Positions 1 through 6,152 are shown, counted from the stretch's first letter. The stretch is 7,556 nucleotides of DNA from Nitrospina sp. (GCA_018647025.1 JABGTQ010000157.1:1-7556); one strand, 5' to 3'. Notes: generated by a model not told the origin, from the sequence alone. Numbers and translations: made by a program.

Positions 1-1
1 A

Positions 2-82
2 AAGGTAACTTCTTGGGTTAAGAAAGGCGCTAAGCCGAGCGATACAGTGGCGTCTCTTTTGAAAAAAGCAGGAGTTGAATAA
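2..82 (+). CDS. rpsP: 30S ribosomal protein S16, C-terminal fragment
   Basis: The window opens inside a gene whose last 26 codons can be read, ending in TAA at 80-82. The peptide contains WVKKGAKPSDTVASLLKKAG, which matches the conserved S16 tail (W-x-x-x-G-A-x-P-S-D-T-V-x-x-L-L-K-K-A-G). S16 is a small-subunit protein that binds 16S rRNA early in 30S assembly. It is the usual first gene of the rpsP-khpA-rimM-trmD-rplS operon, and exactly those genes follow, which supports the call. The 5' part lies outside the window, so start, promoter and full length cannot be judged. Confidence 0.93.
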   Translation, partial: KVTSWVKKGAKPSDTVASLLKKAGVE

Positions 83-217
83 GACTTCTTTAAAGTCTCC
101 TCCGTATAAAACGTGATTTAGGAAACACTTGCCTTTTGTTTTTCAGGTTTCGGTTTAAGACCTGATCAAGTTATAAGTAGCCTAAATTTTGCGTGATTAT
201 GGGAAAGGACGATAACA
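83..217 (+). promoter_or_regulatory. rpsP-khpA spacer with two small hairpins
   Basis: This 135-nt gap is the longest inside the ribosomal operon. Two hairpins are visible. The first has arms AGACTT (82-87) and AAGTCT (93-98) around a 5-nt loop and sits on the rpsP stop codon. The second has arms TCAGGT (143-148) and ACCTGA (160-165), extended inward by one G-U and one U-A pair. Neither is followed by a T-run, so they are not intrinsic terminators. They could protect the rpsP mRNA end or set S16 output relative to downstream genes; that is inference. The gap ends in the khpA Shine-Dalgarno AAGGA at 205-209. Confidence 0.3.
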
Positions 218-448
218 ATGAAAGAACTTATTTTGGTTATTGCCAGGGCTTTGGTTGACAAGCCTGACGAAGTAGAAGTTAGAGAAATTAAGGGTGGAAT
301 TACAGTAATTTTTGAACTTAAGGTTGCTAAAGAAGACTTAGGAAAGATAATAGGCAAGCAGGGGAAAACGGCTCACGCTATGCGGACGATTCTTATTGCT
401 ACGGCTACTAAGCTTAAAAAAAGAGCAGTCTTGGAAATCATTGAATAG
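218..448 (+). CDS. khpA: KH-domain RNA-binding protein KhpA (YlqC family)
   Basis: This 76-residue protein is a single KH domain, the normal size of the KhpA/YlqC family. The RNA-binding GxxG loop is visible as G-K-Q-G at residues 46-49, within [19 protein letters not shown], typical of the fold. In other bacteria KhpA is a cytoplasmic RNA chaperone that can pair with KhpB (Jag) and influences cell division and mRNA fate; the partner is not in this window. The ATG has a good Shine-Dalgarno (AAGGA, 205-209) at 8 nt. The stop lies 2 nt before the rimM ATG, so the two are probably translationally coupled. The rpsP-khpA-rimM position is the conserved one. Confidence 0.93.
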   Translation: MKELILVIARALVDKPDEVEVREIKGGITVIFELKVAKEDLGKIIGKQGKTAHAMRTILIATATKLKKRAVLEIIE

Positions 449-450
449 AA

Positions 451-972
451 ATGAACTGGGAATCTATCGGGGAAATTACTAAGACGCATGGTCTTAAAGG
501 AGAGTTAAAGTTTCACCCTTCGATTGATGAACCTTGGATTGTCGGATTAAAGAAAGTTCGGTTGAGCTTTAAAAACGCACTGGAAGTCTACGCAGATTAT
601 GATATCCGATCAATTCGTGGTAAAGGCAGCCCTTTTATTATAAAGTTTAAAGGAGTGGACAATTTAGAAACTGCAAGTAACCTTGCCGGGCAGGTTCTTT
701 ATATTTCTCGGGACAAATTCCCAGACTTACCAGAGAATGAGTATTATTGGTTTCAGATTGAAGGCCTAAAAGTGTATGACGAAGTTGGCCGCTATTATGG
801 AAATGTCGAAGAAATTATTCGTACAGGAAGTAACGATGTGTATGTGGTTCGTGATGACAAAAGGGAACTATTGCTTCCCATGATCGACTCTGTTGTCAAA
901 ACAATAGATCTTGAAGCAAGAAAATTAATTTTTCATCCCTTGGAGGGCTTGCTTGAAGACACATCAGTTTGA
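451..972 (+). CDS. rimM: Ribosome maturation factor RimM
   Basis: This 173-residue protein has the two-domain RimM layout. The N-terminal RimM barrel carries the signature HGLKGELK at residues 13-20. A C-terminal PRC-barrel spans about residues 95-170, starting at [10 protein letters not shown] (97-106) and including LLLPMID near 140-146. RimM binds S19 and the 30S head and assists 16S rRNA processing and late 30S assembly; it acts in the cytoplasm. Length is normal for the family. The ATG starts 2 nt after the khpA stop with no strong Shine-Dalgarno of its own, suggesting coupling to khpA translation. Its last 20 nt overlap trmD, and the trmD ribosome-binding site lies inside the rimM reading frame. 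Confidence 0.96.
   Translation: MNWESIGEITKTHGLKGELKFHPSIDEPWIVGLKKVRLSFKNALEVYADYDIRSIRGKGSPFIIKFKGVDNLETASNLAGQVLYISRDKFPDLPENEYYWFQIEGLKVYDEVGRYYGNVEEIIRTGSNDVYVVRDDKRELLLPMIDSVVKTIDLEARKLIFHPLEGLLEDTSV
942..946 (+). promoter_or_regulatory. trmD ribosome-binding site inside rimM
   Basis: GGAGG stands 6 nt before the TTG at 953. It is a near-ideal Shine-Dalgarno and fixes the TTG as the trmD start, since no ATG or GTG is available near the conserved N-terminus. It lies within the rimM coding sequence, so ribosomes finishing rimM pass over it. Confidence 0.75.
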
Positions 973-1654
973 TATTATCACGATATTCCCAGAAATGTTT
1001 GAGTCTACTTTTAACGAAAGTATTCTGAAGCGTGCGCAAGATCAGGAATTAATAAACATAGACCTCCATGACTTGCGTGAATATACTCTGGACAAACATA
1101 AAAAGACGGATGATTATCCTTTTGGTGGTGGGGTTGGGTTGCTTATGTCCATCGATCCTATCGTTAGGGCAGTTGAAACCATTAAGAAAGCTAGGTCGGG
1201 TGCACGGTCGATTTTACTTTCTCCGGGAGGAAAGTCATTCAATCAGAAGATGGCATGGGAGTTCTCTCGGGAAGAGAATTTGATTTTTGTTTGCGGTCGT
1301 TACGAGGGGGTTGATGAACGGGTTTTAAATTTTGTTGATGATGTTATTTCCATTGGCGATTATGTGATGAGTGGTGGGGAGATCCCTGCAATGGTTTTGA
1401 TTGAGGCTATCTCAAGGCTTATCCCGAACGTTGTAGGGGATAAGTCATCTCTTGTTGAGGAATCCTTTGAATGTAACAGATTGGAGTACCCGCAGTATAC
1501 AAAGCCACGTGAGTATAGAGGGTTAAAGGTCCCGGAGGTTTTGCTGTCAGGCAATCATAAAAAAATTCAGAATTGGCAACACAAAGAAGCACTAAAAAAA
1601 ACAGCTGAGATAAGACCGGATCTTTTGAGTAAAGAAGCAGAAAAAAGTGATTAA
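953..1654 (+). CDS. trmD: tRNA (guanine-37-N1)-methyltransferase TrmD
   Basis: TrmD transfers a methyl group from S-adenosylmethionine to N1 of G37 in tRNAs that have G at position 36, preventing +1 frameshifts. The 233-residue protein shows the SPOUT trefoil-knot landmarks in order: [11 protein letters not shown] (residues 6-16), [13 protein letters not shown] (53-65), LSPGGK (89-94), [11 protein letters not shown] (114-124), [10 protein letters not shown] (134-143), the SRLIPNVVG segment with the conserved Arg155, YPQYTKP (179-185) and VLLSGNH (196-202). The residue matching E. coli catalytic Asp169, just before the conserved Ser-Phe, is Glu170 here. The gene begins at a TTG with a strong GGAGG and overlaps rimM by 20 nt. 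Length is within the family range. It is the first of two adjacent SPOUT methyltransferase genes. Confidence 0.97.
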   Translation: MKTHQFDIITIFPEMFESTFNESILKRAQDQELINIDLHDLREYTLDKHKKTDDYPFGGGVGLLMSIDPIVRAVETIKKARSGARSILLSPGGKSFNQKMAWEFSREENLIFVCGRYEGVDERVLNFVDDVISIGDYVMSGGEIPAMVLIEAISRLIPNVVGDKSSLVEESFECNRLEYPQYTKPREYRGLKVPEVLLSGNHKKIQNWQHKEALKKTAEIRPDLLSKEAEKSD

Positions 1655-1701
1655 ACTTAAGCGGAAAAAAATAAAAAGGAACAAAAACTTTAAAGTTTAA
1701 C

Positions 1702-2271
1702 TTGGAAGATATAATACAGAATGAAATTCACCTAGCTCTGATTCATTATCCGGTGTACAACAAAATTGGTAAGGTTGTTACTTCATCGGTAACTACGCTG
1801 GATATACACGATATTTCCCGTGTGGCGAAAACTTATAATGCTAATAGTTTTTGTGTAGTGACTCCGCTAAAAACACAGCGGCAGCTGGTTGAACGTTTGA
1901 TTGAGCACTGGATGACTGGTTTTGGGGCGGAATATAATCCCACTCGAAAAGAAGCACTGCTTGTAACGAAGGTGATGAATAACCTTTCAGAAACAGTTCG
2001 AGCCCTCACGGAACTATATGGGAAGAGACCAGTTACAGTCGCTACTTGTGCTAGTAAGTTTTCTGGAAGTGTTAGCTTTAAGCACGTTAGGAGCGAAATA
2101 CAAAAAGGAGAACCCATTCTTTTGTTATTTGGAACTGGTTGGGGACTTGAAAAAAATATTCTCAACGAGGCTGATTATGTTCTCGATCCTATTGAAGGGT
2201 TTGGGGAGTATAATCATCTCCCAGTTCGTGCTGCTGTCGCGATTATCTTGGATCGCTTGATATCGAGATAA
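1702..2271 (+). CDS. SPOUT-type RNA methyltransferase, Methyltrn_RNA_4 (DUF2168) family
   Basis: This 189-residue protein resembles the SAM-dependent RNA methyltransferase family Methyltrn_RNA_4/DUF2168, often found between trmD and rplS in deltaproteobacteria-type genomes. Visible landmarks are HLALIHYPVYNK (residues 10-21), a central N-P-T-R region, the loop LLFGTGWGL (141-149), and GFGEYNHLPVRAA (166-178) followed by IILDRL. The last two have the form of a SPOUT knot with SAM-binding loops. Its RNA target is not known to me; a tRNA or rRNA substrate is inferred from fold and context. The start is TTG. An in-frame TAA at 1672-1674 limits extension, and the nearest AGGA (1677-1680) is about 21 nt away, so initiation looks weak, perhaps coupled to trmD 47 nt upstream. 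Confidence 0.85.
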   Translation: MEDIIQNEIHLALIHYPVYNKIGKVVTSSVTTLDIHDISRVAKTYNANSFCVVTPLKTQRQLVERLIEHWMTGFGAEYNPTRKEALLVTKVMNNLSETVRALTELYGKRPVTVATCASKFSGSVSFKHVRSEIQKGEPILLLFGTGWGLEKNILNEADYVLDPIEGFGEYNHLPVRAAVAIILDRLISR

Positions 2272-2322
2272 AATATTATATGATTATGATTAGATGAATT
2301 ATACAAATATAAGGAGAGGGTA

Positions 2323-2721
2323 ATGAGTTTGATAGATAAGATTGAAGCAGGGGAGCTAAAAAAAGAAGCTTCTCAGGTTCGTGTTGGAGATACTGTGAAA
2401 GCCCACATTCGTATCGTTGAAGGTGAAAAGGAACGTGTCCAAGTATTTGAGGGAGTTGTTATACGCTTACATGGAGGTGGAGTTCGAGAGACAATGACCT
2501 TACGTAAAATTTCTTTTGGAGTAGGTGTAGAAAGAATTATACCGCTTCATTCACCGCGCTTGGAAAAAACAGAAATTATCAAGCGGGCCAAAGTTAGACA
2601 AGCAAAGTTGTATTATTTAAGGGAGCTTAGAGGGAAAGCGGCCAGACTAAAGGAGCTTAGGCCAAAGTTGGACTCAACCAAAAAGAAAAAAATCAAAAAG
2701 GCCGTAAAGAAAAAAGACTGA
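2323..2721 (+). CDS. rplS: 50S ribosomal protein L19 with lysine-rich tail
   Basis: L19 sits at the 30S-50S interface of the large subunit. The 132-residue product has the family's main signatures: [20 protein letters not shown] (residues 20-39), FEGVVI (43-48), the [11 protein letters not shown] segment (61-71), and [16 protein letters not shown] (96-111). L19 is usually about 115 residues; here the C-terminus runs on for roughly 20 more, rich in lysine ([13 protein letters not shown]). The ATG has a good Shine-Dalgarno (AAGGAG) a few bases upstream. The gene ends with TGA followed in frame by TAG and TAA. A strong terminator follows within 30 nt, making this the last gene of the operon. Confidence 0.97.
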   Translation: MSLIDKIEAGELKKEASQVRVGDTVKAHIRIVEGEKERVQVFEGVVIRLHGGGVRETMTLRKISFGVGVERIIPLHSPRLEKTEIIKRAKVRQAKLYYLRELRGKAARLKELRPKLDSTKKKKIKKAVKKKD

Positions 2722-2746
2722 TAGTAATATTCTAAAAGAAAAATCA

Positions 2747-2789
2747 ATATAAAAAGCCCGAAGAAATTTTTTCTTCGGGCTTTTTATAT
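2747..2789 (+). terminator. Intrinsic terminator of the ribosomal operon
   Basis: The arms AAAAAGCCCGAAGAA (2751-2765) and TTCTTCGGGCTTTTT (2771-2785) are perfect reverse complements. One more A-T pair inside leaves a 3-nt TTT loop. Four further A/T pairs outside bring the paired length to about 20 bp. The GC-rich core is flanked by an A-run on the left and a T-run on the right, the layout of a Rho-independent terminator that could also work for transcripts arriving from the other side. It lies 25 nt after the rplS stop and ends the operon. Confidence 0.93.
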
Positions 2790-2930
2790 ATTTGGGCATG
2801 GTTTATCATTTAATGGATGAAAGAATTAAGTTAAAACTTATTATAGGTAAAATTAATTTATAAGATAACTAACAATATCGGATTTTAAAAATATAAATAA
2901 CTATCTAGGAAATACTTCTCTGGAGTTAAT

Positions 2931-2960
2931 ATGGAAATTAAGAATAGGGAGCACCTTTAA
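2931..2960 (+). other. Possible 9-residue leader peptide
   Basis: ATG at 2931 is preceded by GGAG (2922-2925) at 5 nt, one of the best ribosome-binding sites in this part of the window. It opens a frame MEIKNREHL ending in TAA at 2958-2960. The stop codon lies inside the left arm of the inverted repeat at 2952-2961, the arrangement expected if translation controls folding. The peptide shows no run of a single amino acid that would point to classical attenuation. It may be chance; the evidence is only the SD-ATG-stop layout. Confidence 0.18.
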
Positions 2961-3019
2961 AATTTTTATCTTATTTGTTGGAAATGTTTGGAATTTATTT
3001 CAACATGACTTTAAAGGTG
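2952..3019 (+). repeat. Nested inverted repeat, possible structured RNA
   Basis: CACCTTTAAA (2952-2961) and TTTAAAGGTG (3010-3019) are a perfect 10-bp inverted repeat enclosing 48 nt. Inside, GTTG plus AAAT (2977-2980, 2982-2985) pair with ATTT plus CAAC (2997-3004), with one bulged G and an 11-nt loop. The RNA could thus form a two-tier hairpin. The right arm carries an AAAGGTG string that would be sequestered in the stem. A T-rich stretch follows about 7 nt later. It resembles no riboswitch class I know. Confidence 0.4.
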
Positions 3020-3209
3020 ACCCAGGTTTTTAATTTTTATCTAATTTTAAAGATTAATTTTGTATCATACTTGAGACTTATGGATTTTTGTTAACCGTAA
3101 CCCTAGAATTGATTGACTATTAATAAATAAAAGCTCTAGAACAAGTTATGTGTATATTAAACAACAAGAGCGAGTATCGCTAGAATGGTTAAACGTTCGT
3201 GCGGAAAAA

Positions 3210-3869
3210 ATGGAAAATAAATTCAGCCGACAAAGAAGAAACTTTCTGAAAAAACATTTATTCTTAGGAACATTTGTTGCTGCCGAATGGTTGCTTCCTT
3301 CTCAAAGCTATTCTAATTGTAATCTTACTCCTCGAGAATCGGCAGGTCCTTTTTACCCATTAAATTACCCTTCTGATCAAGATAATGATTTAACCTACTT
3401 GAAAGATAAATCCAAAAAAGCGAATGGAGAAATTATATATATCAATGGAATCGTACAAGATGATAATTGTCAGCCAATTTCAAAAGCTATCATTGAAATT
3501 TGGCAGGCGTGTGCGACAGGTCGCTACAATCACCCGGAGGACCGGAACCCGGCTGAACTAGATCCCAATTTTCAGTACTGGGGAAAAGCGGTTACTAATG
3601 TGCACGGGGAATATAGGTTTAAAACCATAAAGCCAGGCTCGTATCCTGCGAGTTGGTTTTGGACTCGACCTCCTCATATACACTTTACAGTTCGTTCTTC
3701 AAAACATTCTGAACTAACCACCCAAATGTATTTTTCAGGTGAACCTCTAAACAATAAAGACCGCCTTCTTCAAAATTTTTCAAAAAAAGAACGTGAAAAA
3801 TGTATTGTTAGTTTTTATAAAAAAAAACAACAATCAGGTCAATTTAATTTAACTCTTAAACGTCAATAA
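3210..3869 (+). CDS. Tat-exported intradiol ring-cleavage dioxygenase
   Basis: The protein belongs to the intradiol dioxygenase superfamily (protocatechuate 3,4-dioxygenase beta-like), non-heme Fe(III) enzymes that split catechol rings between the hydroxyls. From the ATG it has 219 residues. A twin-arginine signal, RRNFLKK with a hydrophobic stretch, fills about residues 9-30, with possible cleavage after SYS. The mature part has ESAGPFYP, then all four expected iron ligands: Tyr106 (in GRYNH), Tyr145 (in GSYPA), His156 and His158 (in PPHIHF). A GTG at 3150 would add 20 residues before the Tat motif. I prefer the ATG at 3210 because the RR motif is then near the N-terminus and GGA lies just upstream. 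It stands alone, with no partner subunit or downstream pathway genes, so the substrate is unknown. Confidence 0.88.
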   Translation: MENKFSRQRRNFLKKHLFLGTFVAAEWLLPSQSYSNCNLTPRESAGPFYPLNYPSDQDNDLTYLKDKSKKANGEIIYINGIVQDDNCQPISKAIIEIWQACATGRYNHPEDRNPAELDPNFQYWGKAVTNVHGEYRFKTIKPGSYPASWFWTRPPHIHFTVRSSKHSELTTQMYFSGEPLNNKDRLLQNFSKKEREKCIVSFYKKKQQSGQFNLTLKRQ

Positions 3870-3967
3870 TCTAAACAAATAGATAACGTTTGAAGTAGGT
3901 CTGCTTGATTAATCACTTGGTGAATAAATCTCCTTATAGTATTTTTAAAAATTGATTGGTATAAATT

Positions 3968-4558
3968 TTGTTAAAATTTAAAGAAAATATTTATCCCCAA
4001 ACGGCGGAAGTTATAGATAGGGAAGATCCAGAGCCCTTGTTTGATCCCTATGATTTTATAATGCAAGCGTTAGTTTCAGAAAGAGAAGTCTTTTATAGTC
4101 TAAAACAAGTTGTGGCAGAAGAAGCATTAGAAAGGCTTTCGATTCTATATCCTCATGCTTCTAGGTTTGGAGGAGTAGACATTTTAAATTCAATTTCAAA
4201 AAGATTGCTAGAGGCTATTGTACAACCCAGCTTATGGTACGAAATGAACGCTTACCATTACTGCTACCTTTACGATTGTCTTACGAGTATTGTAGAGGAT
4301 TATAGCTATTCAGATTCGGAGCAACGGATTAAAACTTTTCCAGAAATGATGTCAGCTGATATTGATTTTAACGAATTTCTGAATAAATACTTTTATAACA
4401 CAACATTTCTTATCAATCTGGAGCGGTATAATGATCTGGAACGAGAAGAAAAATTAAAGCTTGGACTCGATGATAACTGCTTATTTGGAGTAATCAATGG
4501 GCTGACTCCTACCAAAGAAGAAATAAATTTAATTATTTTGGAAAACAATCCTTACTAA
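3968..4558 (+). CDS. Hypothetical protein, no recognised family
   Basis: I do not recognise this 196-residue protein. It looks soluble and mostly helical, with no signal peptide or membrane segment. It is rich in acidic residues, notably near the N-terminus (DREDPEP, 17-23). An aromatic cluster at residues 90-104 has Trp90, six tyrosines (Y91, Y96, Y98, Y100, Y102 plus nearby Y112), His97 and two cysteines (C99, C104). The N-terminus is uncertain: the TTG used here has no clear Shine-Dalgarno and an in-frame TAA stands at 3962-3964, so it cannot extend further. The first in-frame ATG is at 4061 and would remove 31 residues. A TATAAA at 3960-3965 might be a -10 box for a shorter form. It lies about 100 nt after the dioxygenase, same strand, and converges with tenA; a functional link is not shown. 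Confidence 0.65.
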   Translation: MLKFKENIYPQTAEVIDREDPEPLFDPYDFIMQALVSEREVFYSLKQVVAEEALERLSILYPHASRFGGVDILNSISKRLLEAIVQPSLWYEMNAYHYCYLYDCLTSIVEDYSYSDSEQRIKTFPEMMSADIDFNEFLNKYFYNTTFLINLERYNDLEREEKLKLGLDDNCLFGVINGLTPTKEEINLIILENNPY

Positions 4559-4630
4559 ATTTTTTATTAATAATCCTTGGCCAGTAAACTATTGAGTTTA
4601 AACCAGAACAAGCATTGATTCTCTGAAGCT

Positions 4631-5281
4631 TCAGGGTTTCCACTTCTCTAAGTGATAGGCAGAGTCCCAGAAAGTCCACTCTAATCTTGATGACATTAAA
4701 AATGCATCTTGCATCATAGATAACTGCTTTTGATTTGCATCTTTGGCAACACGGTTAGTTAAGTCAATAGCTTTTTCCACTACTTCTTCGAACTCTTTTC
4801 CCGAGTAGGTATCTATCCATTTTTGATATGGGTTGTTTGGTGTAGCATTAATGTATATATGCTTGCCAACCTCTCGATAAATCCAGAAACAAGGTAGTAA
4901 CGCTGCTAAAGATTCTTCGTAACTTGAGTTTGTGGCTTTAGAAATAAGAAAATGGGTGTAAGTAAAGCAACCCGGGGCCTTTTTCACATCAAGGCTTAAG
5001 CCATAAAAATCAAAATAGAACTTGTGCAATTCTCTTTCTGCTACAACAGCACCTTTTGAAAAATCAAGAAGTAGAACGAGGTCTTCAGAGCAGGAAGCTC
5101 TGCTCGCAGATATGGCTAGCGCACGGGCAAAGTCAGCTAAATAGAGAGAATCTTGTTTGATATAAAATTGAAATCTTTCTTTGGAAAGAGTTCCTTTTGT
5201 TAATTCGATGTTAAATGGATGCGTTAATATAGAATTATAAATAGATGAGATTGATTGCCACGCTGATTTTGAAAAAGACAT
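4631..5281 (-). CDS. tenA: Thiaminase II / aminopyrimidine aminohydrolase TenA
   Basis: TenA hydrolyses thiamin or, more importantly, degraded aminopyrimidine products to HMP (4-amino-5-hydroxymethyl-2-methylpyrimidine). From the ATG the protein has 216 residues, typical of the family, beginning MSFSKSAW as relatives do. It belongs to the cysteine-containing branch: nucleophile Cys131 in LLPCFWIYREVG, Asp44 in KQDSLYLADFARAL, and Glu201 in LEWTFWDSAY, which match B. subtilis Asp44, Cys135 and Glu205. A TTG at 5305 would add 8 residues and overlap thiD by 13 nt; I prefer the ATG at 5281, 11 nt after the thiD stop, because it fits the family N-terminus. No clear Shine-Dalgarno precedes the ATG, suggesting coupling to thiD. 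It is the second gene of a thiD-tenA unit and is cytoplasmic. Confidence 0.94.
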   Translation of the reverse strand: MSFSKSAWQSISSIYNSILTHPFNIELTKGTLSKERFQFYIKQDSLYLADFARALAISASRASCSEDLVLLLDFSKGAVVAERELHKFYFDFYGLSLDVKKAPGCFTYTHFLISKATNSSYEESLAALLPCFWIYREVGKHIYINATPNNPYQKWIDTYSGKEFEEVVEKAIDLTNRVAKDANQKQLSMMQDAFLMSSRLEWTFWDSAYHLEKWKP

Positions 5282-5292
5282 ATTTGATGTAA

Positions 5293-6111
5293 TTAAGTTA
5301 ACCAAAATTTATAAAAATGCATTACAGGACCCTTGCCTTTTCCTAATGTAGTATTTTTGCCAGCTTCTAAAGCTTCAGTAAGGTATTTTTTTGCTAATGA
5401 AACTGATTCTTCTAAGCTATAGGACTGTGCGAGAAAAGCAGTGATCGCGGATGAAAAAGTGCAACCTGTCCCATGAACATTAGAGGTATTAATTCGTCTC
5501 TGTTTAAGCCATTTTATCTTACCATTTTTATAAACTAAGCAGTCGTCACTATTTGACCCTGAAAGGTTTCCACCTTTTACAACAACTGCTTCTGGACCTA
5601 ACGCGCACAATTCTAACCCCGCAGCTTGAATTTCTTCTTGCGAATTAATAGTGCGGTCTAATAGCGCTTCTGCCTCCAATATGTTTGGTGTGGCAATCGT
5701 TGCTAAAGGAAATAATTCTTGTTTAATTGACTGGATAGCATCTTCTTGCAATAAGCGGTCGCCACTTTTAGCAAACATAACCGGATCCAGTACTATTTTG
5801 CTAATCATACTTTGATTTAAGCACCTAGAAACTTCCATAACAGTAGAAATATTAAATAGCATACCAATTTTAACTGCATCGACTCTAATGTCTTCTAGAA
5901 TTGATGTTATTTGTGCAGCTAAAAACTTAGGAGGAATTTCTTGTATACTCTGAACTCCTTGGGTATTTTGGGCTGTCAATGCAGTAATAGCAGACATGCC
6001 ATAGCAACCTAGTGCAGAAAATGTTTTTAGATCCGCTTGAATCCCAGCACCACCACAATTGTCTGAACCCCCAATAGTTAAAGAACAAAAGTATTCATTT
6101 TTTTTAGTCAA
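5293..6111 (-). CDS. thiD: Hydroxymethylpyrimidine/phosphomethylpyrimidine kinase ThiD
   Basis: ThiD phosphorylates HMP to HMP-P and then HMP-PP, the pyrimidine precursor of thiamin phosphate. The 272-residue protein is a ribokinase-fold enzyme of usual length with all landmarks: GGSDNCGGAGIQADLKTFSA (residues 14-33), LDPVMFAKSGDRLL (108-121), TPNILEAEALL (140-150), VVVKGG (175-180), the anion-hole/catalytic loop NVHGTGCTFSSAI (211-223), and the C-terminal GKGKGPVMHFY. The start is TTG, supported by AGGA at 6121-6124 with 9-nt spacing. It is transcribed ahead of tenA. No thiE, thiM or thiC gene is in the window, so HMP-PP would be used by enzymes encoded elsewhere. Confidence 0.96.
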   Translation of the reverse strand: MTKKNEYFCSLTIGGSDNCGGAGIQADLKTFSALGCYGMSAITALTAQNTQGVQSIQEIPPKFLAAQITSILEDIRVDAVKIGMLFNISTVMEVSRCLNQSMISKIVLDPVMFAKSGDRLLQEDAIQSIKQELFPLATIATPNILEAEALLDRTINSQEEIQAAGLELCALGPEAVVVKGGNLSGSNSDDCLVYKNGKIKWLKQRRINTSNVHGTGCTFSSAITAFLAQSYSLEESVSLAKKYLTEALEAGKNTTLGKGKGPVMHFYKFWLT

Positions 6112-6120
6112 TTAATGTTT

Positions 6121-6124
6121 TCCT
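6121..6124 (-). promoter_or_regulatory. thiD ribosome-binding site
   Basis: On the - strand AGGA lies 9 nt before the TTG at 6111. It supports the TTG as the thiD start; the family's conserved GGSD motif then begins at residue 14, as is normal. Confidence 0.55.
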
Positions 6125-6152
6125 AAAATGAGGTATGAAAATATTTATATCT

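Larger units (their letters stand above)
2790..3209. other. Gene-poor 420-nt AT-rich region
   Basis: No convincing gene longer than a few codons is visible between the rplS terminator and the dioxygenase. The region contains a 9-codon micro-ORF with a good Shine-Dalgarno (2931-2960), a nested inverted repeat (2952-3019), and an 11-nt direct repeat AATTTTTATCT at 2961-2971 and 3032-3042. A possible -10 box TATCAT (3063-3068) and a TTGACT (3113-3118) are present, but neither has a good partner box, so the dioxygenase promoter cannot be placed. It could hold a 5' leader for the dioxygenase gene or a small RNA. Confidence 0.5.

Noticed and set aside
144..210. ACCTGATC-like string suggesting a TPP riboswitch before khpA
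   Set aside because: Only one short match is present; the CTGAGA and GGGGTGC elements are missing and khpA is not a thiamin gene.
1068..1283. 71-codon open frame on + within trmD
   Set aside because: It lies wholly inside trmD in another frame, with no domain or good start; it is a shadow.
1833..2165. 110-codon open frame on - within the SPOUT methyltransferase gene
   Set aside because: Antisense to a clearly conserved protein and without recognisable features; likewise the frames at 166-357, 1360-1554 and 2018-2260.
3005..3094. 29-residue open frame starting ATG at 3005
   Set aside because: The nearest SD-like GGAA is 11 nt away, composition is random-looking, and it crosses the inverted-repeat arm; no support as a gene.
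3150..3209. GTG at 3150 as start of the dioxygenase
   Set aside because: It puts about 30 residues before the twin-arginine motif, which is unusual; the ATG at 3210 fits a Tat signal better.
3901..3931. Imperfect hairpin GATTAATCAC/GTGAATAAATC after the dioxygenase
   Set aside because: The stem has a mismatch and bulge and no T-run follows directly, so a terminator call is not justified.
4585..4600. TAAACT/AGTTTA hairpin between the orphan gene and tenA as terminator
   Set aside because: Only six A/T-rich pairs and no T-run on either strand; too weak to call.
4624..4633. TGAAGCTTCA perfect palindrome at the tenA stop
   Set aside because: It has no loop to form a hairpin and is a common kind of chance 10-mer palindrome.
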